Shown here one piece after another: positions 40,009-47,507 of a DNA stretch of 64,000 nt. Position 1 is the first letter of the stretch. The number at the start of each line of letters is the position of its first letter. The stretch lies in contig NZ_RCZK01000002.1 of assembly GCF_006438955.1 (NCBI RefSeq), forward strand, positions 186,001-250,000, read 5' to 3'. This DNA comes from Sphingomonas oligophenolica (GTDB lineage Bacteria; Pseudomonadota; Alphaproteobacteria; Sphingomonadales; Sphingomonadaceae). A model generated the notes under the pieces. That model saw only the letters and a program-made list of their open reading frames with translations, was not told where the DNA came from and did no database searches. Position numbers and translations under genes: made by a program.

Positions 40009-40278
40009 ATGGCACATAAGAAAGCAGGCGGTTCGTCGCGCAACGGTCGTGATTCGGCCGGTCGTCGCCTTGGCGTCAAGAAGTTCGGTGGCGAGATCGC
40101 GATCGCGGGGAACATCCTCGTGCGTCAGCGCGGCACCAAATTCTATCCCGGCACCAATGTCGGCATCGGCACCGACCATACGCTGTTCGCGCTGGTCGAT
40201 GGTCGCGTGACCTTCAAGGAAGGCAAGCTTGGCCGAAAGTTCTGCTCGGTCGAGATGCTGGCGCAAGCGGCCGAATAA
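40009..40278 (+). CDS. rpmA: Ribosomal protein bL27
   Basis: An 89-residue L27 beginning [20 protein letters not shown], the standard sequence whose N-terminus reaches the peptidyl-transferase centre. It continues [20 protein letters not shown] with the conserved RGTKFYPG. No N-terminal cleavage extension of the Firmicute type is present. It lies 13 bases after rplU with an AAGGAG site. A strong terminator follows at 40350. Confidence 0.98.
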   Translation: MAHKKAGGSSRNGRDSAGRRLGVKKFGGEIAIAGNILVRQRGTKFYPGTNVGIGTDHTLFALVDGRVTFKEGKLGRKFCSVEMLAQAAE

Positions 40279-40349
40279 CATCGGGTAACCGGACGGGTTG
40301 CCCACCAGGGTGACCCGGTAGCGCCGCTCAGGCGGCGCCAACCAAATCA

Positions 40350-40379
40350 GGGAGACGGGTCGCCCCGGCTCCCTTTTTT
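40350..40379 (+). terminator. Intrinsic terminator of rplU-rpmA
   Basis: GGGAG and CGGG pair with CCCG and CTCCC around a TCGC loop, with one internal mismatch, followed by six T residues. A second GC hairpin (GCGCCG..CGGCGC, 40321-40338) precedes it. Readthrough would reach the GNAT gene. Confidence 0.9.
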
Positions 40380-40454
40380 CTTGCTCCCACAACATCGGTG
40401 TCGCGAGCCCGTCATGGTGACGTGCTTGGGGCGTCGGCAGGTGAGGAGTGCCTA

Positions 40455-41003
40455 ATGATGTTCGCCCGGACGAAGAGACTGACCTTGCGGCCAGGCTGGC
40501 CCGAGGATGCGCCCGCGCTACACGCCGCGATCGCGCATGAAGACGTGGTCATGAAGCTGGCAAAGGTGCCTTGGCCTTACACGCTCGCCGATGCCGCCTG
40601 GTTTCTGGGGCTGGAGCGCGATGCCGCAACCGCCCAGTTTGTCATCTGCGATCACGAAGCGGGCGCCCCGCGCGTGATCGGTACGATCGGGATTCACCGT
40701 GAGGGCGAAGCTTGCGTGTTCGGCTATTGGCTGACCCCGTCGGCTTGGGGTCGCGGCTATGCGACCGAGGCAGGCCGGGCGGTGCTCGACATCGCGCGCC
40801 ATGCGCTGCCGATCCGGCGGCTCAACGCATCCTATTTCGTCGACAATCCCGCATCGGGCCGCGTACTGCGCAAGCTCGGCTTCCGGGAGACCGGACGGAC
40901 GGTCTCGATGCGGACGCTGGCGCGGCGCGAACCGGTCGAAGCGGTGCTCGTCGAATGCGACCTCGACGACCAAGACCGACCGGCGGCGTCGATCGCGGCG
41001 TGA
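40455..41003 (+). CDS. GNAT-family N-acetyltransferase
   Basis: A 182-residue acetyltransferase of the RimJ/RimL-like type. The N-terminus RTKRLTLRPGWPEDAPALH is characteristic. The acetyl-CoA loop is SAWGRGYATEAGRAVLD, followed by RLNASYFVDNPASGRVLRKL and GFRETG. ATG 40455 (or 40458) has GAGGAG upstream. A GNAT gene between rpmA and obgE is common in alphaproteobacteria. The substrate, perhaps a ribosomal-protein N-terminus, is not known. Confidence 0.9.
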   Translation: MMFARTKRLTLRPGWPEDAPALHAAIAHEDVVMKLAKVPWPYTLADAAWFLGLERDAATAQFVICDHEAGAPRVIGTIGIHREGEACVFGYWLTPSAWGRGYATEAGRAVLDIARHALPIRRLNASYFVDNPASGRVLRKLGFRETGRTVSMRTLARREPVEAVLVECDLDDQDRPAASIAA

Positions 41004-41049
41004 CCGAAATTCACCCTCTTCGGGACGAGGGACTGTGCGGGAAGCGAAT

Positions 41050-41133
41050 GGTGGAGGGGTCCGCAGGTGCTGCGCTGCGTTGCTGCCCCACCACCCGCCT
41101 ACGGCTGGCCCCTCCCCGTGCCGGGGAGGAATG
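41050..41133. repeat. CCTCCCC/GGGGAGG dispersed repeat, degenerate
   Basis: GTGGAGGGGTCCGC on the left is followed by CCCCACCACCCGCC and the hairpin CCCCTCC-CCGTGCC-GGGGAGG. It matches arms of the repeat at 13972. It lies between the GNAT gene and the TetR gene. Confidence 0.7.
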
Positions 41134-41182
41134 AAGCGTCACTCGCCTTGCCATCGCCCCCAAAACCACCGACAGCGACCGG

Positions 41183-41773
41183 ATGTCCGTTACCCCCCTT
41201 CCCATCCGCAAACGCCTGTCCCCCGAAGAATCGCGCGATGCCGCGCTGGAAGCGGCGCGCGCGCTGCTGGTCGAGGTCGGGCCGCAGGCGGTGACACTGA
41301 AGGCGGTCGCGTCGCGGATCGGGCGGACTCATGCCAACGTGCTCCACCATTTCGGCTCCGCCGCGGGATTGCAGCAGGCGCTGATCGAGCGGATGGCGAA
41401 TTTTATCACCTCGACGATCCGCGACGCGGTGCTGCGCCAGCGCGATACCGATCAGGAACCCGGCGAGGTCGTCGACCTCGCGTTCGAGGCGTTCGGCGAG
41501 GGTGGCGCGGGGGCGCTGGCGAGCTGGATGATCCTCAGCGGCAATGAGGACGCGCTCGATCCGATCCTGAAGGCGATCCACGATCTGGTCGACGAGCTCG
41601 CGGCGGATCATTCGAAACCCGATCGCCCGATCCAGGATGACACGCTCCAGCTCGTCCTCATGGCGCTGGGCGACGCATTGTTCGGGGGGCCGCTCACCCG
41701 CGCGCTCGGCTTGCCACGCGATCGCGCGCGCACGCTGGCGCGCGCGATGATGCGCGATGGCAGGGGTAGCTGA
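41183..41773 (+). CDS. TetR-family transcriptional regulator
   Basis: A 196-residue repressor. The N-terminal helix-turn-helix lies at about residues 15-60: SRDAALEAARALLVEVGPQA, then TLKAVASRIGRTHANVLHHFG. The C-terminal ligand domain is variable, helical and rich in acidic residues (QRDTDQEPGEVVDLAFEAFG). Two bases separate its stop from the obgE start, so it may be co-transcribed with obgE. Its targets are unknown, and no effector gene of the classic divergent type is adjacent. Confidence 0.9.
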   Translation: MSVTPLPIRKRLSPEESRDAALEAARALLVEVGPQAVTLKAVASRIGRTHANVLHHFGSAAGLQQALIERMANFITSTIRDAVLRQRDTDQEPGEVVDLAFEAFGEGGAGALASWMILSGNEDALDPILKAIHDLVDELAADHSKPDRPIQDDTLQLVLMALGDALFGGPLTRALGLPRDRARTLARAMMRDGRGS

Positions 41774-41774
41774 G

Positions 41775-42821
41775 ATGCATTTTCTCGATCAGGCCAAGAT
41801 CTTCGTCCGCTCCGGCGCGGGTGGCCCCGGCGCGGTAAGCTTCCGCCGCGAAAAGTTCATCGAATATGGCGGCCCCGACGGCGGCAACGGCGGCAAGGGC
41901 GGCGATATCGTGTTCGAAGCGGTCGCGGGGCTCAACACACTGATAGACTTTCGCTACACCCAGCATTTCCGCGCGCCGCGCGGCAAGGGCGGATCGGGCA
42001 GCAATCGCACCGGCGCGGGCGGCGACGATCTGGTCATCAAGGTCCCGGTCGGCACCCAGATCCTCGACGAGGAGCGCGACGAGGTACTGTTCGATTTCAC
42101 CAAGGTCGGCCAGCGCGAGATATTCCTGCGCGGCGGCGACGGCGGGCGCGGCAATGCGAGCTACAAGACCTCGACCAACCGCGCGCCGCGCCAGCACGGC
42201 ACCGGCTGGCCGAGCGGCGAGGCGTGGCTGTGGCTGCGGCTGAAGCTGCTCGCCGACGCCGGGCTGGTCGGGCTCCCCAACGCGGGCAAATCGACCTTCA
42301 TCAACCAGGTGACCAACGCGCAGGCGAAGGTCGGCGAATACGCGTTCACCACGACGCGACCGCAATTGGGCGTCGTCAGCCACAAGGGCACCGAATTCGT
42401 CGTCGCCGACATCCCCGGGCTAATCGAGGGTGCCGCCGAGGGCGCGGGCATCGGCGACCGCTTCCTGGGGCATATCGAACGCTGCCGCGTCCTGCTCCAC
42501 CTCGTCGACGCCAATGACGACGATGTCGCGACGAGCTACCGGATCGTTCGCGACGAGCTCGTCAACTACGGCGCGGGGCTGGCCGAGAAGCCCGTCGTCG
42601 TCGCGCTAAACAAGATCGACACGCTCGACGACGAACTGATCGCCGCGCTCTCCGCCGAACTCGCCGAGGCGAGCGGCGCCGACGTCATTCCGATCTCGGG
42701 CGTCAGCGGAACCGGGGTCGACTGGGCGCTCGACACGCTGATCGAAAAGATCGAGCCCTCGTCCCGCGGCGTCCCCGACGACGACGACGGCGAAGACCCG
42801 ATCGAATGGTCGCCGGTGTAG
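41775..42821 (+). CDS. obgE: ObgE/CgtA GTPase
   Basis: ObgE is an essential ribosome-assembly and cell-cycle GTPase (CgtA in Caulobacter). The 348-residue product has the glycine-rich OBG fold (HFLDQAKIFVRSGAGGPGAV, GGPDGGNGGKGGDI, GGDGGRGNASYKTSTNRAPR). The G domain carries G1 GLPNAGKST, G3 DIPGLIEGA, G4 NKID and G5 ISGVSGTG. A short acidic tail (PDDDDGEDP) ends it. ATG 41775, two bases after the tetR stop, matches the family; six codons further upstream are possible. Confidence 0.97.
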   Translation: MHFLDQAKIFVRSGAGGPGAVSFRREKFIEYGGPDGGNGGKGGDIVFEAVAGLNTLIDFRYTQHFRAPRGKGGSGSNRTGAGGDDLVIKVPVGTQILDEERDEVLFDFTKVGQREIFLRGGDGGRGNASYKTSTNRAPRQHGTGWPSGEAWLWLRLKLLADAGLVGLPNAGKSTFINQVTNAQAKVGEYAFTTTRPQLGVVSHKGTEFVVADIPGLIEGAAEGAGIGDRFLGHIERCRVLLHLVDANDDDVATSYRIVRDELVNYGAGLAEKPVVVALNKIDTLDDELIAALSAELAEASGADVIPISGVSGTGVDWALDTLIEKIEPSSRGVPDDDDGEDPIEWSPV

Positions 42822-42861
42822 CGGACGATAGGCACGATCCTACGGGGTAGCAGCGATCGCG

Positions 42862-43158
42862 CTAGCTCCCCGGCGTGCAATTGATGTCGCACATGCCCGT
42901 ACCGCGATGCCGCAACGCCTCGTCGGCGTTGGCCTGCGTCTTCGCATTCATGTCGTGCCAGTCGTCCTGCGTCAGGCAGATCGTCTTGGGCATGATCGAC
43001 CCCGTCGCCACGACCTTGCGGCACACCCGCTTCGGCGTCGGCGCGACCGTGGAGCGTTCAGCGCCGGTTGGCACCGCGATGTCCTGAGCATTGGCTCTCA
43101 TCGCCGGCGACATCCCCAACGCCAAGGCCACGACCGTCATCCCCAACAGCATCATCAA
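42862..43158 (-). CDS. Small secreted cysteine-containing protein, unknown function
   Basis: The 98-residue product has a signal peptide (MMMLLGMTVVALALGMSPAM, cleavage probably after ANA). The mature part carries four cysteines in RVCRKVVATGSIMPKTICLT and GMCDINC, plus DDWHDMNAKTQANADEALR. The RVCR..TGS..C-T-x-x-W pattern occurs in many small sphingomonad secreted proteins of unknown role; that comparison is from memory. It is convergent with obgE and divergent from the Uma2 gene. Confidence 0.7.
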   Translation of the reverse strand: MMMLLGMTVVALALGMSPAMRANAQDIAVPTGAERSTVAPTPKRVCRKVVATGSIMPKTICLTQDDWHDMNAKTQANADEALRHRGTGMCDINCTPGS

Positions 43159-43275
43159 CTCCCTCGAACTGATTCTCAGCCCTAAACCGCGTCACTTCAT
43201 GTTGGTAATGTCGCGTGTGTTCGCTTGGACTTATCGCCAGTTTCGACCTCCGTCATCCTATGTTATATCTTGGTC

Positions 43276-43830
43276 ATGGCTAGCCAACCCGATTATCCGC
43301 TGCTGACCGCCGAGGAATTTCTCGAAATCGATTTCGGCGAGCGCAAGGCAGAGCTCGACAACGGCGTCATCCGGATGATGGCGGGCGGCACCGCGCGCCA
43401 TGCCCACGTCCAAGGCAATATATATGCCTCGCTGAGGCAACGACTTCAGGGAAGTGGCTGCACCCCCTACAATTCCGATATGGCAGCGCGCACCCGCGAT
43501 CGGTCGATCCGCTATCCCGACGTCACGGTTTATTGCGGGCGTGGCGGTTCCTCGAACGACGATGAAAAGGCGTTCGACGATCCGCGGATTGTCTTTGAAG
43601 TGCTGTCGGCGGGCACCGCGCGCACCGATCTGCGCGTCAAGCTCGAGGAATATAAGGAACTCGCGAGCATCGCCACGATCGTGTTCGTCGATATCGCGAC
43701 CGAGCGGCTTCGTATCGTTCAGCGCACTGGCACGGGGTGGAGCGAGACCATCCATAGTGAGCCGGCCGACCTGGCCCTGCCCTCGCTCGACCTGACACTG
43801 CCGCACGACGAAATCTTCGCGCGCGATTGA
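43276..43830 (+). CDS. Uma2-family (DUF820) putative restriction-endonuclease-like protein
   Basis: A 184-residue protein starting at ATG 43276 (MASQPDYPLLTAEEFLEID). The PD-(D/E)xK nuclease core is visible as IRYPDVTVYCG (Asp) and IVFEVLSAGTARTDLRVKLE (Glu and Lys), followed by the YKELASI helix. Uma2 genes are common in cyanobacteria and scattered elsewhere, often near mobile DNA. They have no established function. It sits alone 32 bases upstream of proB. Confidence 0.85.
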   Translation: MASQPDYPLLTAEEFLEIDFGERKAELDNGVIRMMAGGTARHAHVQGNIYASLRQRLQGSGCTPYNSDMAARTRDRSIRYPDVTVYCGRGGSSNDDEKAFDDPRIVFEVLSAGTARTDLRVKLEEYKELASIATIVFVDIATERLRIVQRTGTGWSETIHSEPADLALPSLDLTLPHDEIFARD

Positions 43831-43862
43831 TCGCGGGGGCGACCGCGGGCTAGGCCCCGACG

Positions 43863-44966
43863 ATGGTGCTGTTCGCTCCCCCCTCCTGCCCCCGGCTGGT
43901 CGTCAAGATCGGCTCTGCACTGCTCGTCGACCGAGACGGCGGGGTGCGGCGCGCATGGCTCGTTGGAATCGTCGCGGATATCGCCGCACGCCAGCGCGCC
44001 GGCCAGCAGGTCGTCATCGTGTCGTCGGGCGCGATCGCGCTGGGCGCGCGGCGGCTGTCGCTTGCCAAGGGCGGACGCGCGAGCCTGGAGGATGCGCAGG
44101 CGGCCGCCGCAGTCGGGCAGATCGCGCTGAGCCAGATCTGGGCCGAGACCTTGGGCGCCGAGGGCATCACCGCCGCGCAGATGCTGGTGACGCTCGGCGA
44201 TCTCGAGGATCGGCGGCGCTACCTCAACGCGGCGGCGACGCTCGACCGGCTGCTGAGCCTCGGCGTCGTCCCGGTGATCAACGAAAATGACAGCGTCGCG
44301 ACCGCCGAAATCCGGTTCGGCGACAACGACCGGCTCGCGGCGCGGGTTGCGCAGGCGGCTGGCGCGCAGGGCGTCGTGCTGCTGTCCGACGTCGACGGAC
44401 TCTACGATCGCAACCCCGCACTGCCCGATGCGGCGCATATCGCGCGGGTCGAGCGGATCGATGCCGCGATCGAGGCGATGGCGGATCGCGGCTCGGCCTC
44501 GGGGATGGGATCCGGCGGCATGGTATCGAAGATCGCGGCGGCGCGGATCGCCAACGCCGCGGGCGCGCATCTCGCCATCGCCAGCGGGCGGGTCGATCGG
44601 CCGCTGTCGGGCGGCGAGCGGCACACGCTGTTTGTCGCGGAAAAGAGCGCGTCGGCGCGCAAGGCCTGGCTCGCGGGCGGACTGACCGCGCAGGGGCGGG
44701 TCACGGTCGATGCCGGCGCGGTCGCGGCGCTGGCGGCTGGCAAGAGCCTCCTTGCGGCGGGCGCGACCGCGGTCGAGGGCGATTTCGCGCGCGGCGATCT
44801 GGTCACCATCGAAGGGCCGGACGGGCCGATCGCGCGCGGGCTCGCGGAATATGATGCCGCCGATACCGCACTGCTGCTGGGGACCCGCAGCGACGAGCAG
44901 GCGGCGCTGCTCGGCTACGCCCCCCGCGCCGCGCTGGTCCATCGCAGTCATATGGCGATGTTATGA
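43863..44966 (+). CDS. proB: ProB, glutamate 5-kinase with PUA domain
   Basis: ProB phosphorylates glutamate, the first step to proline. The 367-residue product has an amino-acid kinase domain (LVVKIGSALLVDRDG, IVSSGAIALGARRL, PVINENDSVATAEIRFGDND, LLSDVDGLYDRNP, SGMGSGGMVSKIAAA). A C-terminal PUA domain from about residue 275 contains AGKSLLAAGATAVEGDFARG. PUA-containing ProB is typical of proteobacteria and helps feedback control by proline. ProA is not adjacent. The downstream sphingolipid gene overlaps or closely follows its end. Confidence 0.96.
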   Translation: MVLFAPPSCPRLVVKIGSALLVDRDGGVRRAWLVGIVADIAARQRAGQQVVIVSSGAIALGARRLSLAKGGRASLEDAQAAAAVGQIALSQIWAETLGAEGITAAQMLVTLGDLEDRRRYLNAAATLDRLLSLGVVPVINENDSVATAEIRFGDNDRLAARVAQAAGAQGVVLLSDVDGLYDRNPALPDAAHIARVERIDAAIEAMADRGSASGMGSGGMVSKIAAARIANAAGAHLAIASGRVDRPLSGGERHTLFVAEKSASARKAWLAGGLTAQGRVTVDAGAVAALAAGKSLLAAGATAVEGDFARGDLVTIEGPDGPIARGLAEYDAADTALLLGTRSDEQAALLGYAPRAALVHRSHMAML

Positions 44967-44982
44967 CCCAAACGTGGCTCCA

Positions 44983-45000
44983 CCCCGGCGAAGGCCGGGG
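44983..45000. repeat. CCCCGGC/GCCGGGG hairpin at the start of the ceramide-reductase gene
   Basis: CCCCGGC at 44983-44989 pairs with GCCGGGG at 44994-45000. The same palindrome type occurs twice near 61858-61955. It separates the proB stop from the ATG at 45011 and could affect translation initiation there. Confidence 0.7.
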
Positions 45001-45010
45001 CGGTAACGCG

Positions 45011-45907
45011 ATGAGTGTGCTCTCGATCACTGGCGGCACCGGATTCGTCGGTCGTGCCACGATCGACCGTGCGCTCGCGGCGGGACACGAGGTGCGCGCG
45101 CTCGCCCGGCGACCACAAGCCCAACGTGATCGCGTTACCTGGGTTACAGGCGCGCTCGACGATCCGGCGGCGCTCGCCACCCTGGCTCGCGGGGCCGACG
45201 CGGTCATTCACATCGCAGGCGTCGTCAACGCCGCTCGCGCGGGGTTCATCGCGGGCAATATCGAAGGCACACGCGCGATTCTCGCCGCTGCGCAGGGCGC
45301 TGGCGTGCGACGCTTCGTCCACGTCTCGTCGCTCTCGGCGCGCGAACCGCAGCTGTCCGATTACGGCTGGTCGAAGGCGGAGGCCGAAAAGCTCGTCGAA
45401 GCCAGCGGCCTCGACTGGATCATTCTGCGTCCGGCCGCGGTCTATGGCCCCGGCGACATGGAGATGCGCGACCTGTTCCGCGCCGCCAAGCTCGGGATCG
45501 CCCTGCTCCCCCCGCCCGGCGTCATGTCCGCGGTTGCGGTCGACGATCTGGCGCGGTTGCTCGTCACGGTGGCGGAGCGTGGCGCGCCTCACGCGATGTA
45601 CGAGGTCGATGACGGAACCAGCTGGACGCACGCCGATTTCGCGTGCGCGATCGGCACCGCGGTGGGCCGACCGGTAATGCCGCTCCACCTACCCCGCGCG
45701 CTGATGCTGCTGGGTGCCCGAATCGACGGCCTGCTCCGCGGCGACCGCGCGAAGTTGACCCGCGACCGCGTCGGCTACCTCGCGCATCCCGACTGGACCG
45801 CGCGTCCCGACCGGCGCGTGCCCGCCGCTTTGTGGTCACCACTAGTCGACACGCGCGAGGGGTTGGCGGAGACGGCCCGGTGGTATCGCGCCAACGGGCT
45901 GCTATAG
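45011..45907 (+). CDS. NAD(P)-dependent epimerase/reductase, candidate ceramide reductase (CerR)
   Basis: A 298-residue extended SDR. The dinucleotide loop GGTGFVG is at residues 8-14, and YGWSK supplies the Tyr and Lys of the active site, with the preceding HVSSLSAREP. ILRPAAVYGPGD is typical of extended SDRs. It precedes acp and spt. In Caulobacter the same arrangement encodes the reductase (CerR) that reduces the 3-keto group during ceramide formation, so that role is proposed here. ATG 45011 is preferred because the motif spacing fits; ATG 44963, overlapping proB, would add 16 residues encoded in part by a repeat. Confidence 0.75.
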   Translation: MSVLSITGGTGFVGRATIDRALAAGHEVRALARRPQAQRDRVTWVTGALDDPAALATLARGADAVIHIAGVVNAARAGFIAGNIEGTRAILAAAQGAGVRRFVHVSSLSAREPQLSDYGWSKAEAEKLVEASGLDWIILRPAAVYGPGDMEMRDLFRAAKLGIALLPPPGVMSAVAVDDLARLLVTVAERGAPHAMYEVDDGTSWTHADFACAIGTAVGRPVMPLHLPRALMLLGARIDGLLRGDRAKLTRDRVGYLAHPDWTARPDRRVPAALWSPLVDTREGLAETARWYRANGLL

Positions 45908-45949
45908 CGCCGCAACGCTGCCGCATTTGGCTGCCATCGGGGGAGCATC

Positions 45950-46192
45950 ATGACCGACCGCCAGCAGATTTTCGACACCGTCACCGCGCAGATCGAACCG
46001 TTCAACAAGAAGGGCGTCGCGCTCACCGATGCGACGACGTTCCAGGGCGATCTCGAATGGGACAGCCTGACCGTAATGGATTTCGTCGCCGCGATCGAAG
46101 ACGAATTCGACATCATCATCACGATGAACATGCAGGCCGAAATCGAGACGGTCGGCCAGCTCGTCGATGCGGTGGCCAAGCTGAAGGCATGA
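45950..46192 (+). CDS. Acyl carrier protein dedicated to sphingolipid synthesis
   Basis: An 80-residue ACP-like protein. The phosphopantetheine serine is S39 in DLEWDSLTVMDFVAAIED. It differs clearly from AcpP, which carries DSLDTVE at this site. It ends two bases before spt. In sphingomonads and Caulobacter an ACP of this kind supplies the long-chain acyl thioester to serine palmitoyltransferase, so acyl-ACP rather than acyl-CoA is the likely substrate. A separate ACP synthetase would be needed to load it and is not seen in the window. Confidence 0.9.
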   Translation: MTDRQQIFDTVTAQIEPFNKKGVALTDATTFQGDLEWDSLTVMDFVAAIEDEFDIIITMNMQAEIETVGQLVDAVAKLKA

Positions 46193-46193
46193 T

Positions 46194-47456
46194 ATGACCG
46201 AGACCGGATTCCAGAACGAAGCGATCGATTTCGATCCGCCCGCGGTCGCGCCAGAACGCGATCTGATGAGCAAGTTCGACGGGCTGATCGCCGAACGCCA
46301 GGCGCTGATCGACACCGGGGTCACCGATCCGTTCGCGATCGTGATGGAACAGGTCAAGTCGCCGACCGAGGCGGTGATCGCGGGGCGCGACACGATCCTG
46401 CTCGGCACTTACAATTACATGGGCATGACCTTCGATCCCGACGTCATTGCCGCGGGCAAGCAGGCGCTCGACGACTTCGGGTCGGGCACCAACGGCAGCC
46501 GGATGCTCAACGGCACCTTCCACGATCATATCGCGGTCGAACAGGCGCTGCGCGATTTCTACGCCGTATCGGGCGCGATCGTGTTCTCGACCGGCTATAT
46601 GGCGAACCTCGGGATGATCTCGACGCTCGCCGGCAAGGGCGAATATGTCATCCTCGACGCCGACAGCCACGCTTCGATCTACGATGGCTGCCAACAGGGC
46701 AATGCCGAGATCGTCCGTTTTCGTCATAATTCGGTAGAAGACCTCGACAAGCGATTGGGAAGACTGCCGAAAGAGCCCGCCAAGCTGGTCGTGCTCGAGG
46801 GCGTTTACTCGATGCTCGGCGATGTCGCCCCGCTCAAGGAAATGGTCGCGGTCGCCAAGCAGCACGGCGCGATGGTGCTGAGCGACGAGGCGCATTCGAT
46901 GGGCTTTTTCGGCCCGCACGGCCGCGGGGTCTATGAGGATCAGGGGCTCGGCGATCAGGTCGACTTCATCGTCGGCACATTTTCGAAATCGGTCGGCACA
47001 GTCGGCGGCTTCTGCGTGTCGAACCACCCCAAGTTCGAGGCGATCCGCCTCGCCTGCCGCGCGTATATCTTCACCGCCAGCCTGCCCCCGAGCGTCGTCG
47101 CGACCGCCGCGGCGTCGATCCGCAAGCTGATGCACGCCGACCAGAAGCGGGCGCAACTATGGGAAAACGCGAGGGCGTTGCATGGTAATCTCAAGGCGAT
47201 GGGGTTCAAGCTCGGCACCGATACCCCCGAAAGCGCGATCATCGCGGTGATCCTCGACGACCAGCAACAGGCGGTGACGATGTGGCAGTTGCTGCTCGAC
47301 GCCGGACTTTACGTCAACATGGCGCGCCCCCCCGCGACGCCCGCGGGCACGTTCCTGCTGCGCTGCTCTCTGTGTGCCGAACACACCGCCGATCAGATCG
47401 TAAGGGTCACCGAGATGTTCCGCGTCGCGGGGCAGGCCGTGGGGGCGATCGGCTAA
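46194..47456 (+). CDS. spt: Serine palmitoyltransferase
   Basis: SPT condenses L-serine with a C16 acyl thioester to 3-ketosphinganine, the first step of sphingolipid synthesis. The product is 420 residues, the length of the well-studied Sphingomonas paucimobilis enzyme. Key residues fall at the same numbers: H159 (DADSHA) stacking on PLP, D231 and H234 (SDEAHSMGFFG), and K265 (GTFSKSVG) forming the Schiff base. No membrane segment is visible, as expected for the soluble homodimer. It is downstream of the ACP and putative ceramide reductase. The paralogous AOS family (KBL, ALA synthase) is less likely given these matches and the ACP. Confidence 0.96.
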   Translation: MTETGFQNEAIDFDPPAVAPERDLMSKFDGLIAERQALIDTGVTDPFAIVMEQVKSPTEAVIAGRDTILLGTYNYMGMTFDPDVIAAGKQALDDFGSGTNGSRMLNGTFHDHIAVEQALRDFYAVSGAIVFSTGYMANLGMISTLAGKGEYVILDADSHASIYDGCQQGNAEIVRFRHNSVEDLDKRLGRLPKEPAKLVVLEGVYSMLGDVAPLKEMVAVAKQHGAMVLSDEAHSMGFFGPHGRGVYEDQGLGDQVDFIVGTFSKSVGTVGGFCVSNHPKFEAIRLACRAYIFTASLPPSVVATAAASIRKLMHADQKRAQLWENARALHGNLKAMGFKLGTDTPESAIIAVILDDQQQAVTMWQLLLDAGLYVNMARPPATPAGTFLLRCSLCAEHTADQIVRVTEMFRVAGQAVGAIG

Positions 47457-47507
47457 GACCGTTCCCGTGTCTTTCCCCGAGTCGCGCTTTGGGATAGATA
47501 GCCGTTC

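Noticed and set aside
43276..43830. Uma2 gene as part of a mobile element
   Set aside because: No transposase, integrase or terminal repeat lies nearby; the gene sits between ordinary chromosomal genes.
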